A stretch of DNA of 64,000 bases from Clostridiales bacterium (lineage in GTDB: Bacteria; Bacillota; Clostridia; Saccharofermentanales; Saccharofermentanaceae), in NCBI GenBank assembly GCA_017617295.1, contig JAFZWN010000021.1, positions 35,801 to 99,800 on the forward strand. Reading direction: 5' to 3'. Made by a program: the position numbers and the translations under genes. Shown here piece by piece: positions 54,705-64,000 of this stretch. Positions within the stretch are counted from its first letter, which is position 1. Each line of letters opens with the position of its first letter. The notes under the pieces are model-generated. The model did no database searches and had not been told where the DNA came from. It worked only from the letters and a program-made list of their open reading frames with translations.

Positions 54705-54998
54705 ATGAAGAAACAGCCTCAGAGGATGTGTGTTACATGTAAGACCAGAAGGGACAAAAAGGACCTTCTGAGGATTGTCTTAAATGCGGACGGGAGCGTG
54801 AGCTATGACCCGACCGGCAAAGCATCGGGAAGAGGCTGCTATCTGTGCAGGAACAGTAAATGCATAGAGGAAGAGCTCAAAGCCCATCGCCTTTCCAAAG
54901 GCCTTAAGCACGGCATCAGTCCGGAGGAACTGAAGGAACTATCCGACGAGATACTGAAGCTGGTGGAAAAAAGCGAGGTTAAAGGGAAAGATGAATGA
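54705..54998 (+). CDS. ylxR: YlxR-family RNA-binding protein
   Basis: A 97-residue protein of the YlxR (RnpM) family. PQRMCVTCKTRRDKKDLLRI and GRGCYLCRNSKCIEEELK are the signature. In Bacillus it binds RNase P RNA. Begins seven bases after nusA and overlaps ylxQ by eight bases. Confidence 0.93.
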   Translation: MKKQPQRMCVTCKTRRDKKDLLRIVLNADGSVSYDPTGKASGRGCYLCRNSKCIEEELKAHRLSKGLKHGISPEELKELSDEILKLVEKSEVKGKDE

Positions 54999-55314
54999 GA
55001 AGGAGAAGATCCTGAAGTTTATCGGACTCGCAGTAAGAGCGGGAAAGATAGTATCGGGATTCGACCAGACCGTATCGGAGATAAGAAAAGGCAGAGTCGA
55101 GCTCCTGATCTTAAGCAAGGATATATCAAGGAATACGCTTGGTAAGCTTCTGGATATCGGGGATCTCCCGGATGCATACAGCTTCAGCACAGCGGAGGAA
55201 CTTGGAAGGGCGACCGGTAAGCGCGATCGGGCCATAATAGGGATAACCGACAGCGGCTTTGCCGGAAAACTAAGAAGTATGTTTGATCAATACGAGGAGG
55301 AAGACAATAAATGA
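54991..55314 (+). CDS. ylxQ: L7Ae-type ribosomal-like protein YlxQ
   Basis: A 107-residue L7Ae/L30e-fold protein that probably binds kink-turn [24 protein letters not shown] and [12 protein letters not shown] are the family pattern, and the gene sits in its normal place between ylxR and infB. It overlaps infB by four bases (ATGA). Confidence 0.92.
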   Translation: MNEKEKILKFIGLAVRAGKIVSGFDQTVSEIRKGRVELLILSKDISRNTLGKLLDIGDLPDAYSFSTAEELGRATGKRDRAIIGITDSGFAGKLRSMFDQYEEEDNK

Positions 55315-58082
55315 GTGATACGAATGAAAATAAACAGCCGGGTCTTATAGTCGGAGGTGTCTCCGGTAAGAAGGAGATGCGTGTAAGACGCGTTCATAAG
55401 AAAAAAGCGGATGCTCCTTCCGAGGGCGCTTCTGCAGAAGCAGTATCCGCTCCTTCTCCCGCCGAGACTGCTCCCGTTGCTTCCGAAGTAAAGGCTCCCG
55501 TAAAGGAGGCTCCTTCCGGGAAGGAAGAGAGCGCATCAGTAGCGGCTGCTGAGAAGGCAACCGAGAAGAAAGCAAAAGCGGCAAAGCCCGCTCCCGAAAA
55601 GGAAAAGAAAGCAGAGGCTCCCAAGGCTTCCGCATCCGAGGCTAAAGCTTCAAAATCTTCCGAGAAGAAGACCGAGAGCGCTCCCGCCAAGGCTCCTTCC
55701 AAGGAGAGCGAAGCCGCTCCCAAGGAAGAGGCTCCCAAGACTGAAGCACCTGCTCCCAGGAGCAAGATCTCTTCGGCTGTAGTCCAGATGCCCGAAGTCA
55801 TCAGGAGCACGACAGTCTTTAATAACGGTTCCAGAGACGGACGCTACGGCGGATCCCAGGGAGGTTACAGAGGCGGAGACAGAAGAGGCCCCCAGAGCGG
55901 TGACCGCGGCGGTTACAGAAGCGGTCCTTCAGGAAGACCCGCCGGATCCCAGGGAGGTCAGGGCGGATACAGGGGAGACCGTAATTCCCAGTCTGCGGCA
56001 TTTGCCAAGGATAAGGATGACGATCAGCCTACAAGACCCCAGCCCAGGAAGGCAAGCAAGCCCAAGACTGATTCTCCCATCGAGGAAGTCAAGAAGAGCA
56101 GAGCCAACTTTGCTGAAAGGAACGCTATCGAGAAAAAGCGCGATAACGATCAGAACAAGAGAGATAACGGCAAGAACGCGGGTCCTGCCGACAGAAGGAA
56201 TAAGAACAATACTTCCGGCAAGTTCAGCGGAAGGATCAGCGAAGACGGTGAGTATGATGATTATTCCTACGGCAGAAGGAAGAAGAAGAAGTCTTCCATG
56301 ACTTCCGCGCCCGTTACCGAGCAGGTCATCACCGATATCCAGATCCCTCCTTTCATCACTGTTAAGGAGTTCGCGGAAGGTATCGGAAAGAAGAGCGGCG
56401 ATGTTATCAAGGAACTCATGAAGCTCGGCGTTCTCGCCACGATCAACCAGGAACTCGACTTTGATACAGCTTGTCTTCTGGCTGACGCTTTCGGGATAAA
56501 TGCCACGCTTCTCGAGGAGGTCTCAGAGGAGGATATCCTCTTTGATGACGATGACGATAAGGAGACAGAGGGCATGGTCGAGAGACCTCCCGTTGTCGTA
56601 GTCATGGGTCACGTTGACCATGGTAAGACATCACTCCTTGACAGGATCAGATCCGCATCTGTCGTTTCCGGTGAAGCCGGCGGCATCACACAGCATATCG
56701 GTGCTTATACCGTAAGGACAAAGGGACGTCAGATCACTTTCCTTGATACTCCCGGACACGAAGCATTCACCACGATGCGTGCAAGAGGTGCGAACTTCAC
56801 GGATATCGCCATCCTCGTTGTCGCTGCAGACGACGGTGTAATGCCTCAGACGATCGAGTCCATCAACCATGCAAAGGCTGCAGGTACAGAGATCGTCGTA
56901 GCCATCAATAAGATCGATAAGCCCGGTGCCAACCCCGATAAGGTCAAGCAGGAGCTTACTACATACGAACTCGTTCCCGAGGAGTGGGGCGGTTCCACCA
57001 TCATGGTACCCGTATCGGCCAAACAGGGCATAGGTATCGATGATCTTCTCGAGAACGTTCTCCTTGTGGCAGACGTTCTGGAGCTCAAGGCGGATCCTAC
57101 CCGTCAGGCTAAGGGCGCCGTCATCGAGGCCAAGCTCGATAAGGCCAGAGGTCCCGTTGCTACTGTTCTCGTTCAGAGAGGTACGCTCCGTCAGGGTGAT
57201 ACCGTAGTCTGCGGTGCCATGATCGGTAATGTCCGTGCCATGTACGACGATAAGGGTAAGGACATCAAGAAGGCGGGTCCTTCGATGCCTGTCGAGATCC
57301 TGGGTCTTCCCGAAGTACCTGAGGCAGGCGAGACACTCTATGCCGTAACGGATGATAAGATGGCCCGTCAGCTCGTTGAGAAGAGAAAGATCAAGCAGCG
57401 TGAGGAGCATATGAGAAAGAGCTCCGCAAGATCTCTCGAGTCTCTTGCCGCACGTATGGCTGAAGGCGACGTCAAGGAACTTAACCTTATCATCAAGGCT
57501 GACGTTCAGGGTTCCGTCGAGGCTGTTACGCAGTCCGTCGAGAAGCTCAGTAACGAGGAAGTACGCGTTAAGGTCATCCACGGTGCCGTCGGTGCCATCA
57601 ACGAGTCCGATGTTATGCTCGCTGACGTTTCGAATGCCATCATCATCGGCTTCAACGTCCGTCCCAATGCCATCATCACCGAGAAGGCAAAGGAAGCCGG
57701 CGTAGACATCAAGCTCTACAGCGTCATCTATAACGCCATCGAGGATCTCGAGAATGCCATGAAGGGCATGCTCGCTCCGAAGTTTGAAGAGGTCGTTCTT
57801 GGTCACGTCGAGATCAGGGAGCTCTTCAAGGTCAGCGGTGTCGGTACTATCGGCGGATGCTATGTTACTGACGGTAAGATCACGAGAAACTGCGGTGTCC
57901 GCGTTCTCCGTGACGATATCGTTATCTATACGGGCCAGCTCGGATCGCTGCAGAGGATGAAGGACTCCGTAAAGGAAGTCAACACCGGATATGAGTGCGG
58001 ACTTACCGTGGCCGGTTATAACGACATCAAGATCGGTGACGTTATCGAGGCGTTCGAGGTCCGTGAGGTGGCCAGAGACTAA
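55311..58082 (+). CDS. infB: Translation initiation factor IF-2
   Basis: A 923-residue GTPase that brings initiator tRNA to the 30S subunit. Residues ~1-330 are low-complexity: an Ala/Glu/Lys/Pro part, then an Arg/Gly-rich block ([20 protein letters not shown]). The IF2-N domain lies at ~345-395, and the G domain starts with [18 protein letters not shown] (near 430) followed by [10 protein letters not shown] and AINKIDKPG. Domains II-IV end in [15 protein letters not shown]. All GTPase motifs are intact. The RG-rich tract in the N-terminal region is unusual in degree. Confidence 0.97.
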   Translation: MSDTNENKQPGLIVGGVSGKKEMRVRRVHKKKADAPSEGASAEAVSAPSPAETAPVASEVKAPVKEAPSGKEESASVAAAEKATEKKAKAAKPAPEKEKKAEAPKASASEAKASKSSEKKTESAPAKAPSKESEAAPKEEAPKTEAPAPRSKISSAVVQMPEVIRSTTVFNNGSRDGRYGGSQGGYRGGDRRGPQSGDRGGYRSGPSGRPAGSQGGQGGYRGDRNSQSAAFAKDKDDDQPTRPQPRKASKPKTDSPIEEVKKSRANFAERNAIEKKRDNDQNKRDNGKNAGPADRRNKNNTSGKFSGRISEDGEYDDYSYGRRKKKKSSMTSAPVTEQVITDIQIPPFITVKEFAEGIGKKSGDVIKELMKLGVLATINQELDFDTACLLADAFGINATLLEEVSEEDILFDDDDDKETEGMVERPPVVVVMGHVDHGKTSLLDRIRSASVVSGEAGGITQHIGAYTVRTKGRQITFLDTPGHEAFTTMRARGANFTDIAILVVAADDGVMPQTIESINHAKAAGTEIVVAINKIDKPGANPDKVKQELTTYELVPEEWGGSTIMVPVSAKQGIGIDDLLENVLLVADVLELKADPTRQAKGAVIEAKLDKARGPVATVLVQRGTLRQGDTVVCGAMIGNVRAMYDDKGKDIKKAGPSMPVEILGLPEVPEAGETLYAVTDDKMARQLVEKRKIKQREEHMRKSSARSLESLAARMAEGDVKELNLIIKADVQGSVEAVTQSVEKLSNEEVRVKVIHGAVGAINESDVMLADVSNAIIIGFNVRPNAIITEKAKEAGVDIKLYSVIYNAIEDLENAMKGMLAPKFEEVVLGHVEIRELFKVSGVGTIGGCYVTDGKITRNCGVRVLRDDIVIYTGQLGSLQRMKDSVKEVNTGYECGLTVAGYNDIKIGDVIEAFEVREVARD

Positions 58083-58094
58083 AGAGGTCATATT

Positions 58095-58472
58095 ATGAGA
58101 AGAAACAGAGCTCAGACTGTCGGAGATGAGATGCAGAAAGTCATCTCCGACATAATACAGAACAGGGTCAAGGATCCGAGGATCCCGATCCTTACTTCGG
58201 TCACGGGCGTAAAGATGTCTCCGGATCTGTCGTATGCCAAGTGCTTTATCTCGGTTTACGGAGACGATGAGGCCAAGAAGGGATGCATGGATGCTCTAGA
58301 ACATGCAAAAGGGTTCATCAGGACGGAGATGTGCAAGCGCATCAATCTCCGCGTGGCTCCCCAGCTGGTATTCTCGCTCGACACGTCGCTCGAGGATGCC
58401 GCCAGGATGGAGGCATTCATCAATAAGACCCTTGAAGAGGACAGAAAGAAGAGAGAAGAGCTCGGGATATGA
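58095..58472 (+). CDS. rbfA: Ribosome-binding factor A
   Basis: A 125-residue KH-fold protein for 16S rRNA 5' end maturation. VGDEMQKVISDIIQNRVKDP, TSVTGVKMSPDLSYAKCFIS and LRVAPQLVFSLDTSLE are RbfA segments. AAAGAGGTC precedes the ATG. Overlaps nrnA by four bases (ATGA). Confidence 0.95.
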   Translation: MRRNRAQTVGDEMQKVISDIIQNRVKDPRIPILTSVTGVKMSPDLSYAKCFISVYGDDEAKKGCMDALEHAKGFIRTEMCKRINLRVAPQLVFSLDTSLEDAARMEAFINKTLEEDRKKREELGI

Positions 58473-59503
58473 AAGAGATATACAGAGCAGGTGCCGAGCG
58501 GATGGCCGCCGTTTTTACGGATATGGCGGTAGCATCCTGCAAGAGCGGGAAAGGGATCCTGGTCTTCGTTCACAAGAGCGTGGACGGAGACTGCGTGGGA
58601 TCTGCCTGTGCCGCCTGCCTGATCTTTGCTTCACTTGGCGCCAAGGCTAAGGTAGCCATGCCGGAGGAACTCCCGGAGACTATGAATTTTATGGGGGTTA
58701 AGGATCTGCTCCTTATCCCCGGAACTGATGACGGTCAGTTAACGGAATACGGGTATGCTCTGGTGACCGACTGTGCCGAGAGTCACAGAATGGGTGTCAG
58801 GGGAGAGCTCTTCGAGAGTTTTGATGATCCAGCCATCGTCGATCACCACGAACTGACCGGATTTTCCGGAGACAATAAGTGGATCCTTCCGCAGGCTTCA
58901 TCCGCTTCGGAGATGATCTACTGCATTGCCGTAAAGATCGCTGAATCCCTGAAGCGCCCTCTCGGAGATATCCTTGATCCCGTTGCGGCGGGGTGTATCC
59001 TGACGGGTATCGTGACAGATACCGGAAGGTTCACCTATTCAAATACCAGACCGGAGACCCTTGAGGCCGCGGGCGTGCTCGCGGAACTCGGCGGAAGCAT
59101 TACCGATGTCTGTCATAACCTTTTTGACCGTAAGAGAGTATCCCAGTTCTTCCTGTCCAACACGGTATGTTCGAAGGCGAGGCTCCTTTGCGGCGGCAGG
59201 CTTGCCATAGCAGCCGTAACAAGGGCGATGTTCAATGACTTCAATGCCTGTGACGGCGATATAGACGATGTCGTATCGAGACTAAGGGATATTGACGGGG
59301 TCGAGCTCGCGGTCGTATTAAGAGAGACTCCCGACGGGACTTTGCGCGGTAACCTGAGATCCAAGACGAGCTTTGACTGTTCCCTTTTTGCCGGCAACTA
59401 CGGCGGAGGCGGACACAAGAGAGCCGCAGGCTTTACCGTGGAGGGGATAACGATCGGCGATCTTTATGAAGATATAATCAAAAAGGCGGAAAGCTTGTTG
59501 TGA
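58469..59503 (+). CDS. nrnA: DHH-family phosphoesterase, NrnA-like
   Basis: A 344-residue enzyme of the DHH/DHHA1 family that degrades nano-RNA and pAp. The DHH motif set is FVHKSVDGDCVGSACAACL, TDCAESHRMGVR and VDHHELTG; the DHHA1 glycine loop is YGGGGHKRAAGF. The first motif reads SVDGDCVGS rather than the common NPDGDAIGS, a mild variation. Coupled to rbfA and truB by ATGA/GTGA overlaps. Confidence 0.9.
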   Translation: MKEIYRAGAERMAAVFTDMAVASCKSGKGILVFVHKSVDGDCVGSACAACLIFASLGAKAKVAMPEELPETMNFMGVKDLLLIPGTDDGQLTEYGYALVTDCAESHRMGVRGELFESFDDPAIVDHHELTGFSGDNKWILPQASSASEMIYCIAVKIAESLKRPLGDILDPVAAGCILTGIVTDTGRFTYSNTRPETLEAAGVLAELGGSITDVCHNLFDRKRVSQFFLSNTVCSKARLLCGGRLAIAAVTRAMFNDFNACDGDIDDVVSRLRDIDGVELAVVLRETPDGTLRGNLRSKTSFDCSLFAGNYGGGGHKRAAGFTVEGITIGDLYEDIIKKAESLL

Positions 59504-60438
59504 ACGGCGGGATAATCCTACTTGATAAGCCGTCGGGAATGACGTCGATGGCATGCGACAATTTCATAAAAAGGACTATGGGTACCGGTAAGGTCGGACA
59601 TTCGGGCACGCTCGATCCGTTCGCGACCGGTCTTCTGCCGATATTCTGGGGAGATGCCCTGAAGGTCGTAAGATATACCGACGATTACGATAAGGCGTAC
59701 AGCTGTACGGCTTTTTTCGGTTCCGAGACGGATACCGAAGATACGGAAGGAGAGATCGTCGGAGGCAGGATGCCGTCCCCTGAAGAACTGAACGAACTGG
59801 AGGCGACCGATTTCAAAGCGGTAAGAGATGCTTTTTCGAAAGTCTCTTCGATGACCATGCAGGAGCCGCCTTTGTATTCGGCCAAGAAGATAAACGGACA
59901 GAAGGCCTATGATCTGGCAAGAGCCGGAAAGAAGGTCGATCTGCCTCCTCATCCGGTAAGGATAGATTCGCTTGAGATAAAGGGTATCAGGATAGAGGGC
60001 GGCGCTGTCCTTGTCGATTTTACCGTCTCTTGCTCCAAGGGCACATACATAAGATCGATCTGCAGGGATGCCGGAAGGATAACGGGATTCGGTGCTCATG
60101 CGATCGCGCTTCGAAGGATCAAGGCAGGGCCGTTCTCTATAGATGATGCGTTCACTCCCGAGCAGATAAGCGCTCTTGCGGAAGTGTCCGGGGAAGAGGA
60201 GTTCAGTGTCAGCCGCGAGACGGCACTCACGCATCTTAAGAAATTCGAGCTCGAAGCTTCCGAACACAAGGATATCATTCTCGGAAAGAAGATCGCGGTC
60301 CCCGCGGATACCGATCTTACTGAGGGAGTCCTCTACCGCGCGATGTATCTGGGTAAAACGGCCGCTGTGGTCTATAAGAGTGAAGAAGAAGGAAAGGCGG
60401 TCTTAAGGATCGACAGGATGCTCTGGAAAGATGACTGA
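59500..60438 (+). CDS. truB: tRNA pseudouridine(55) synthase
   Basis: A 312-residue enzyme that makes pseudouridine 55 in the T-loop of tRNAs. The catalytic aspartate is in GHSGTLDPFATGLLPI; DKPSGMTS, KAYSCTAFFGSETDTED and SCSKGTYIRSICRDAG are other TruB segments. GTG start overlaps the nrnA stop by four bases. Overlaps ribF by eight bases. Confidence 0.95.
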   Translation: MNGGIILLDKPSGMTSMACDNFIKRTMGTGKVGHSGTLDPFATGLLPIFWGDALKVVRYTDDYDKAYSCTAFFGSETDTEDTEGEIVGGRMPSPEELNELEATDFKAVRDAFSKVSSMTMQEPPLYSAKKINGQKAYDLARAGKKVDLPPHPVRIDSLEIKGIRIEGGAVLVDFTVSCSKGTYIRSICRDAGRITGFGAHAIALRRIKAGPFSIDDAFTPEQISALAEVSGEEEFSVSRETALTHLKKFELEASEHKDIILGKKIAVPADTDLTEGVLYRAMYLGKTAAVVYKSEEEGKAVLRIDRMLWKDD

Positions 60439-61369
60439 AAAGACTGTAAGGATCCATCTTGATAATATACCGTTTCACGCACAGGGAAGAGCAGTTGCCC
60501 TGGGCTTTTTCGACGGCATACATGCGGGTCATGAAGAGATAATAAAGAGGATGTCAAAGACTGCGAGGATGAACGGTCTTGTCTCCTGTGTCCAGACATT
60601 TACGGGCTTTACAAAAGGTGACGGAAGATGTCTTACGACTCTTGACGAGAGGCTCGATATCCTGACGGAACTGGGTGTCGACGAGATGCTCGTCATCGAT
60701 TTCAGCGAGAAGTTTCGAAATACTCCCGCGGAGGATTTTTTCAATAACACATTGAGGTTCGTTCTTAATGCGCGTGCGCTCTTTGCGGGGGACGATTACC
60801 GTTTCGGTGCCGGAGCTTCGGGCGACTCCGAACTTCTGAAGTCACTCGGAAGGGAAGCCTCCATACGCGTGGATATAGTAAGGGCAAAACTGATGGAAGG
60901 AAGAAGGATCTCTTCCACATGGATGAAAGAGGCTCTCGGAGAAGGCGACGTTACGACTGTCAGTTCACTTTGTAACGGCAGGGCTTTCGGATATGAAGGC
61001 AAGGTGGTAAAGGGCAAGCAGGCAGGAAGGGGATTCGGGTTCCCGACCGCCAATCTGACTATTCCCGAAGGCAAGATCACGGTAAGAAGAGGCGTCTATG
61101 TATCGAGAGTGATCATGGGAAAAAGGATCCTTTACGGAGTAACGAATATCGGTCTGCGGCCCACTGTCGAAGATGCCGTAAACGATCTTGCCGAGACATT
61201 TATCTTTGATCTTGACGAGGATATATACGGCGCCAAGATACGGGTGGAACTGCTTCAGTTCCTGCGTCCGGAGAAATGCTTCGGTTCTGCCTCGGAACTT
61301 AAGGAAGCCGTAGAGTATAATAAGAAACAGGCTATGGAATACCTGGTTAAAAGTGGTATTATTGGTTGA
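60431..61369 (+). CDS. ribF: Bifunctional riboflavin kinase / FAD synthetase
   Basis: A 312-residue enzyme making FMN and then FAD from riboflavin. The N-terminal adenylyltransferase has AVALGFFDGIHAGHEEIIKR and ISSTWMKEAL; the C-terminal kinase has GRGFGFPTANL and VTNIGLRPTVEDA. The usual GxHxGH signature is present as GIHAGH. End of the tightly overlapping cluster; lgt starts 27 bases downstream with its own AAGGAG. Confidence 0.95.
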   Translation: MTEKTVRIHLDNIPFHAQGRAVALGFFDGIHAGHEEIIKRMSKTARMNGLVSCVQTFTGFTKGDGRCLTTLDERLDILTELGVDEMLVIDFSEKFRNTPAEDFFNNTLRFVLNARALFAGDDYRFGAGASGDSELLKSLGREASIRVDIVRAKLMEGRRISSTWMKEALGEGDVTTVSSLCNGRAFGYEGKVVKGKQAGRGFGFPTANLTIPEGKITVRRGVYVSRVIMGKRILYGVTNIGLRPTVEDAVNDLAETFIFDLDEDIYGAKIRVELLQFLRPEKCFGSASELKEAVEYNKKQAMEYLVKSGIIG

Positions 61370-61396
61370 TGTGAAAAACAAGGAGAATTATTAGAA

Positions 61397-62290
61397 ATGA
61401 CTGAGGTTAGTTTCCCGGGTCTCGGATGGACTGTTAACGTTGATCCCGTGGCATTTCATATAGGAAGTATCGCCATATACTGGTACGGTCTTATCATCGC
61501 TGCTGCAATGGTACTCTGCGTCGGTCTTGCTATCCGGCAGGCGAAGAATAACAAGTTCTCGAGCGATCTGGTCTATGATATTGCACTGGTATCGATCCCT
61601 TCAGCGATCGTCGGTGCGAGGATCTATTATGTTCTCTGCGAGTGGCAGTACTATTCTCAGGATCTTCTTAAGATCTTTGATACCCGTTCGGGCGGACTTG
61701 CCGTCTATGGCGGAATAATAGGAGCTTTCCTCGGAGCGTTTATCATGCTCCGTATCAGAAAGATCCCCTATTCCACATGTGCGGATTACTGTATCGTCTA
61801 TATCCCTCTGGGTCAGGCTATAGGACGCTGGGGCAACTTTTTTAACCAGGAGGCATTCGGAACGACAACGACACTTCCCTGGGGAATGACGAGTCAGACC
61901 ATTTCCGATTATCTTTCCAGGAACTGCCCGATGCTCGATCCGTCACTTCCGGTCCATCCGACATTCCTTTATGAGTCGGTCGTGGATCTCGCACTCTTCT
62001 TTATCCTTTACTTTGTAAGAAGGCACAGCAAGTATTCGTACGAGACTCTCTCGGTCTACATGATCATATACGGTGCAGCCCGTTTCTTTATCGAGGGGCT
62101 CCGTACCGATTCGCTCTATATCGGCAATACCGGACTCCGTACTTCGCAGATCCTTTCCTGCGCGATCGTAGTGTTCGGACTCCTTTATATCGCTTTTGCC
62201 CACTGGAAGGAGATCAAAAGAGTCCCGCTTCCCAAGAGGTTCTTTGAAACAAAGGATCCCAAGACAGAGGTTCCTGCCGAGGCAAGATAA
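61397..62290 (+). CDS. lgt: Prolipoprotein diacylglyceryl transferase
   Basis: A 297-residue membrane enzyme that transfers diacylglycerol from phosphatidylglycerol to the lipobox cysteine of prolipoproteins, serving the lipoproteins seen elsewhere in the window. Signatures: GARIYYVLCEW, GLAVYGGIIGAFLGA, QAIGRWGNFFNQEAFG and HPTFLYESVVDL; at least seven helices. AAGGAGAATT precedes the ATG. The next gene starts directly after its stop. Confidence 0.95.
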   Translation: MTEVSFPGLGWTVNVDPVAFHIGSIAIYWYGLIIAAAMVLCVGLAIRQAKNNKFSSDLVYDIALVSIPSAIVGARIYYVLCEWQYYSQDLLKIFDTRSGGLAVYGGIIGAFLGAFIMLRIRKIPYSTCADYCIVYIPLGQAIGRWGNFFNQEAFGTTTTLPWGMTSQTISDYLSRNCPMLDPSLPVHPTFLYESVVDLALFFILYFVRRHSKYSYETLSVYMIIYGAARFFIEGLRTDSLYIGNTGLRTSQILSCAIVVFGLLYIAFAHWKEIKRVPLPKRFFETKDPKTEVPAEAR

Positions 62291-63412
62291 ATGGGCCGAA
62301 AGTCTGGAATAGAGAAACTACGGAATAACAATTATTTCAGGTCCGTCGATTACTATCTCGTGGTGCCTATCCTTCTTCTGACCGTGATCGGCATCTACGT
62401 TCTCAATAAAGTGCTCTCGCACGGTTATGCGGCTTATCCCGGTAACCTCTACAGGCAGATAGCTTCGGCTCTTATCGGGATAGTGATAACGATAATGATC
62501 TGTCTTCTGGATACCCAGTTCATGAGGCTTATCGGATGGCTCATTTACGGAGCATCTCTGTTTCTCCTGATACTGGTCCCGATCGATAACTATGACCTGA
62601 CTTACCTCTGGGGTGCCGACTCATGGCTTAATCTCCCTGTAATAGGTAACTTCCAGCCGTCAGAACTTGCCAAGATAGGCGTTATCATGGCGGCGTCGGA
62701 TATATTCGAACGGATGGGAACAAAGGAGATGAGCTATCTTAAGGGCTTCGGTATCGTCGCTCTGATCTACGGTCCGCCGATGCTCCTTATCCTTAAACAG
62801 CCGGACTTCGGTACTGCGATGGTTATCGTATTCTCTTTTGTATGCGTTCTTTTCGTATGGGGGATGAAGTACAGATATTTCCTTCTGGCAGCTTCGTCGG
62901 CTATCGTCATCGGTGCTCCACTGGCGTGGAATTTCTATCTTAAGGACTATCAGAAGAAGAGGATACTCTCGCTCATCTTCGAAGGATCGGACGTAGCGGG
63001 CGAATATAACCTTGTTCAGTCGAAGGCAGCCATCGCCTCGGGCGGTCTGTCCGGCAACAATACCGGTGTAACGATAAGCGTTCCTGTTAAGGAGAGTGAC
63101 TTTATCTTCTCCGCCATATCCGAGCATCTCGGATTTATCGGAACTACGACGGTACTTATACTGGCGTTCTTCTTCCTTGCCAGATGCTTCTATGTTGCTT
63201 CAAGGACTTCGAAAAGGTCATTCTCCTACATTGTCGTGGGACTTGCGGCATCGTTTGCTTTCCATTTCATAGAGAATATGGGAATGTCCGTCGGACTCCT
63301 TCCGGTCACGGGAATACCCCTGCCGTTCATAAGTCTCGGAGGTACGGCGATGCTCGTTAACTATATCTCTTTCGGGATAATACTGAATATATCAATGGGG
63401 GAACGGCAATAG
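62291..63412 (+). CDS. rodA: SEDS-family peptidoglycan glycosyltransferase (RodA/FtsW)
   Basis: A 373-residue polytopic membrane protein that polymerises lipid II with a class B PBP. NFQPSELAKIGVIMAASD and KQPDFGTAMVI are SEDS signatures, with SEHLGFIGTTTVLIL and GIPLPFISLGGTAMLVNYIS near the end. Length fits RodA, with about ten helices. ATG immediately follows the lgt stop (TAAATG), with GAGGCAAG as ribosome binding site inside lgt. No mreB or PBP2 gene is adjacent. Confidence 0.9.
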   Translation: MGRKSGIEKLRNNNYFRSVDYYLVVPILLLTVIGIYVLNKVLSHGYAAYPGNLYRQIASALIGIVITIMICLLDTQFMRLIGWLIYGASLFLLILVPIDNYDLTYLWGADSWLNLPVIGNFQPSELAKIGVIMAASDIFERMGTKEMSYLKGFGIVALIYGPPMLLILKQPDFGTAMVIVFSFVCVLFVWGMKYRYFLLAASSAIVIGAPLAWNFYLKDYQKKRILSLIFEGSDVAGEYNLVQSKAAIASGGLSGNNTGVTISVPVKESDFIFSAISEHLGFIGTTTVLILAFFFLARCFYVASRTSKRSFSYIVVGLAASFAFHFIENMGMSVGLLPVTGIPLPFISLGGTAMLVNYISFGIILNISMGERQ

Positions 63413-63419
63413 CCGGTCC

Positions 63420-64000
63420 TTATCCTTTGTAGATGTAAAGCTTTATAAGATAGAATATCAGCAGGTGAAGCGGATAATAGACATAGAAGAACCACTTGTG
63501 TATCTTCGCGCCGCTTCCCTTTTTTCTATTATAGAAGACTGTAAGAAGGATCGGAACGAGTATGATCCCGGTCTGGTGAAGATTGGCAAAAGGCCTCTCG
63601 TTTAAGATGTCGATCAAGTTCGCTATCAGGACCTCAACGGCTGCTACTATAGCAAAAGAAGTCCATTTTGCTCTCGGCCTATCCCTGTAGATATATGCGA
63701 AAAGTGCCCATAGCACAGCGAAGATCGACCAGTCACCGAAAAGCGACAGAAAGCAGCTTACGATGACGAGTATGATCTTAACGGCTTTGGGAGCCTTTAA
63801 CTTATCCCACATAAGTATTGTCATGAAAGCAATGAACAGCGTCAGTATCATGCCGAGATTCATATATGGGAACTTTCCCGTCTCGTACAGAGAATAAGGC
63901 ACCCATGAGATAAGGGCGAATATGCCCAGTCTGACCGCGTATGCCTTTTTGTTCTTTGTGTACTGATATCCTTCCGCGAGAAGAAGAGCCATTGACGGAC
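63420..64000 (-). CDS. TraX-like membrane protein (5' end beyond window)
   Basis: The visible ~193 residues form about six transmembrane helices and resemble TraX-family membrane acyltransferase-like proteins: ALLLAEGYQYTKNKKAYAVR near the visible start and KWFFYVYYPLHLLIFYLIK at the end. The frame stays open to the window edge, so the true start lies outside. TraX acetylates F pilin in its founding case; here a cell-surface O-acetylation role is only possible. It converges on rodA with seven bases between. Confidence 0.8.
   Translation of the reverse strand, partial: PSMALLLAEGYQYTKNKKAYAVRLGIFALISWVPYSLYETGKFPYMNLGMILTLFIAFMTILMWDKLKAPKAVKIILVIVSCFLSLFGDWSIFAVLWALFAYIYRDRPRAKWTSFAIVAAVEVLIANLIDILNERPFANLHQTGIILVPILLTVFYNRKKGSGAKIHKWFFYVYYPLHLLIFYLIKLYIYKG

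Noticed and set aside
56631..58091. 486-codon antisense frame opposite infB
   Set aside because: Opposite an intact IF-2 gene, no family features and no ribosome binding site.

Overview
The window looks like a chromosome segment of a Gram-positive, mid-G+C member of the Bacillota, class Clostridia, probably a fibre-degrading gut or rumen bacterium. This is inferred from an IreB-family gene, a T-box leader in front of aspS, a PerR-type Fur protein with its own box, consistently strong AGGAGG-type ribosome binding sites, a Ruminococcus-style dockerin protein and an arabinoxylan-degradation locus. The species cannot be named from the sequence. No tRNA, rRNA, CRISPR array, transposase or integrase was seen.

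Layout. 1-8.4 kb: flavoprotein, AraC regulator, GAF-GGDEF cyclase, APH-type kinase, patatin lipase, small Cys-containing protein, CASTOR/POLLUX-like channel, ProC-like reductase. 8.4-10.65 kb: an AT-rich island with an AbiH-family phage-defence gene and a small unknown gene. 10.65-14 kb: lipoprotein, small membrane protein, and a two-gene operon of a SpoIIIE/FtsK-like protein without a recognisable Walker A, plus a coiled-coil membrane protein. 14-17.6 kb: CotH / DUF4956 / VTC operon. 17.9-25 kb: DUF2809-HExxH fusion, aldo/keto reductase, a C1 cysteine peptidase interrupted by one in-frame stop, nitroreductase, lipoprotein and an LPG-synthase-like membrane protein. 25.2-34.4 kb: pentose locus (araD, FGGY kinase, esterase, GH43, AraC regulator; divergent GH39 and GH51), all without signal peptides, so it should process imported arabinoxylo-oligosaccharides in the cytoplasm. 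34.5-39 kb: PAF-acetylhydrolase/TetR pair with a perfect palindromic operator, an orphan PD-(D/E)XK-like nuclease, repeats, and a padR-DUF1700 operon. 39-44 kb: RNase R, HPr-like protein, glycosyltransferase, dockerin-only protein. 44-52.8 kb: T-box-aspS, mtaB, ireB, cdd, regulators, perR, mscL, a P-loop protein. 53-63.4 kb: the rimP-nusA-ylxR-ylxQ-infB-rbfA-nrnA-truB-ribF translation cluster followed by lgt and rodA. The window ends inside a TraX-like gene.

Regulation readable from the DNA includes a consensus promoter plus T-box for aspS, operators overlapping or abutting the tetR and padR promoters, a PerR box before perR, an attenuator-like hairpin in the nusA-operon leader, and three genes whose -10 boxes lie 6-7 bases from the ATG (possible leaderless mRNAs). 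A ~118-bp palindrome-rich element occurs three times between genes (13997, 23542 and, inverted, 37446).

Best candidates for something undescribed: the Walker-less FtsK-like/coiled-coil operon, the dispersed 118-bp element, the dockerin-only secreted protein, and the orphan nuclease-like gene with an apparently leaderless mRNA.
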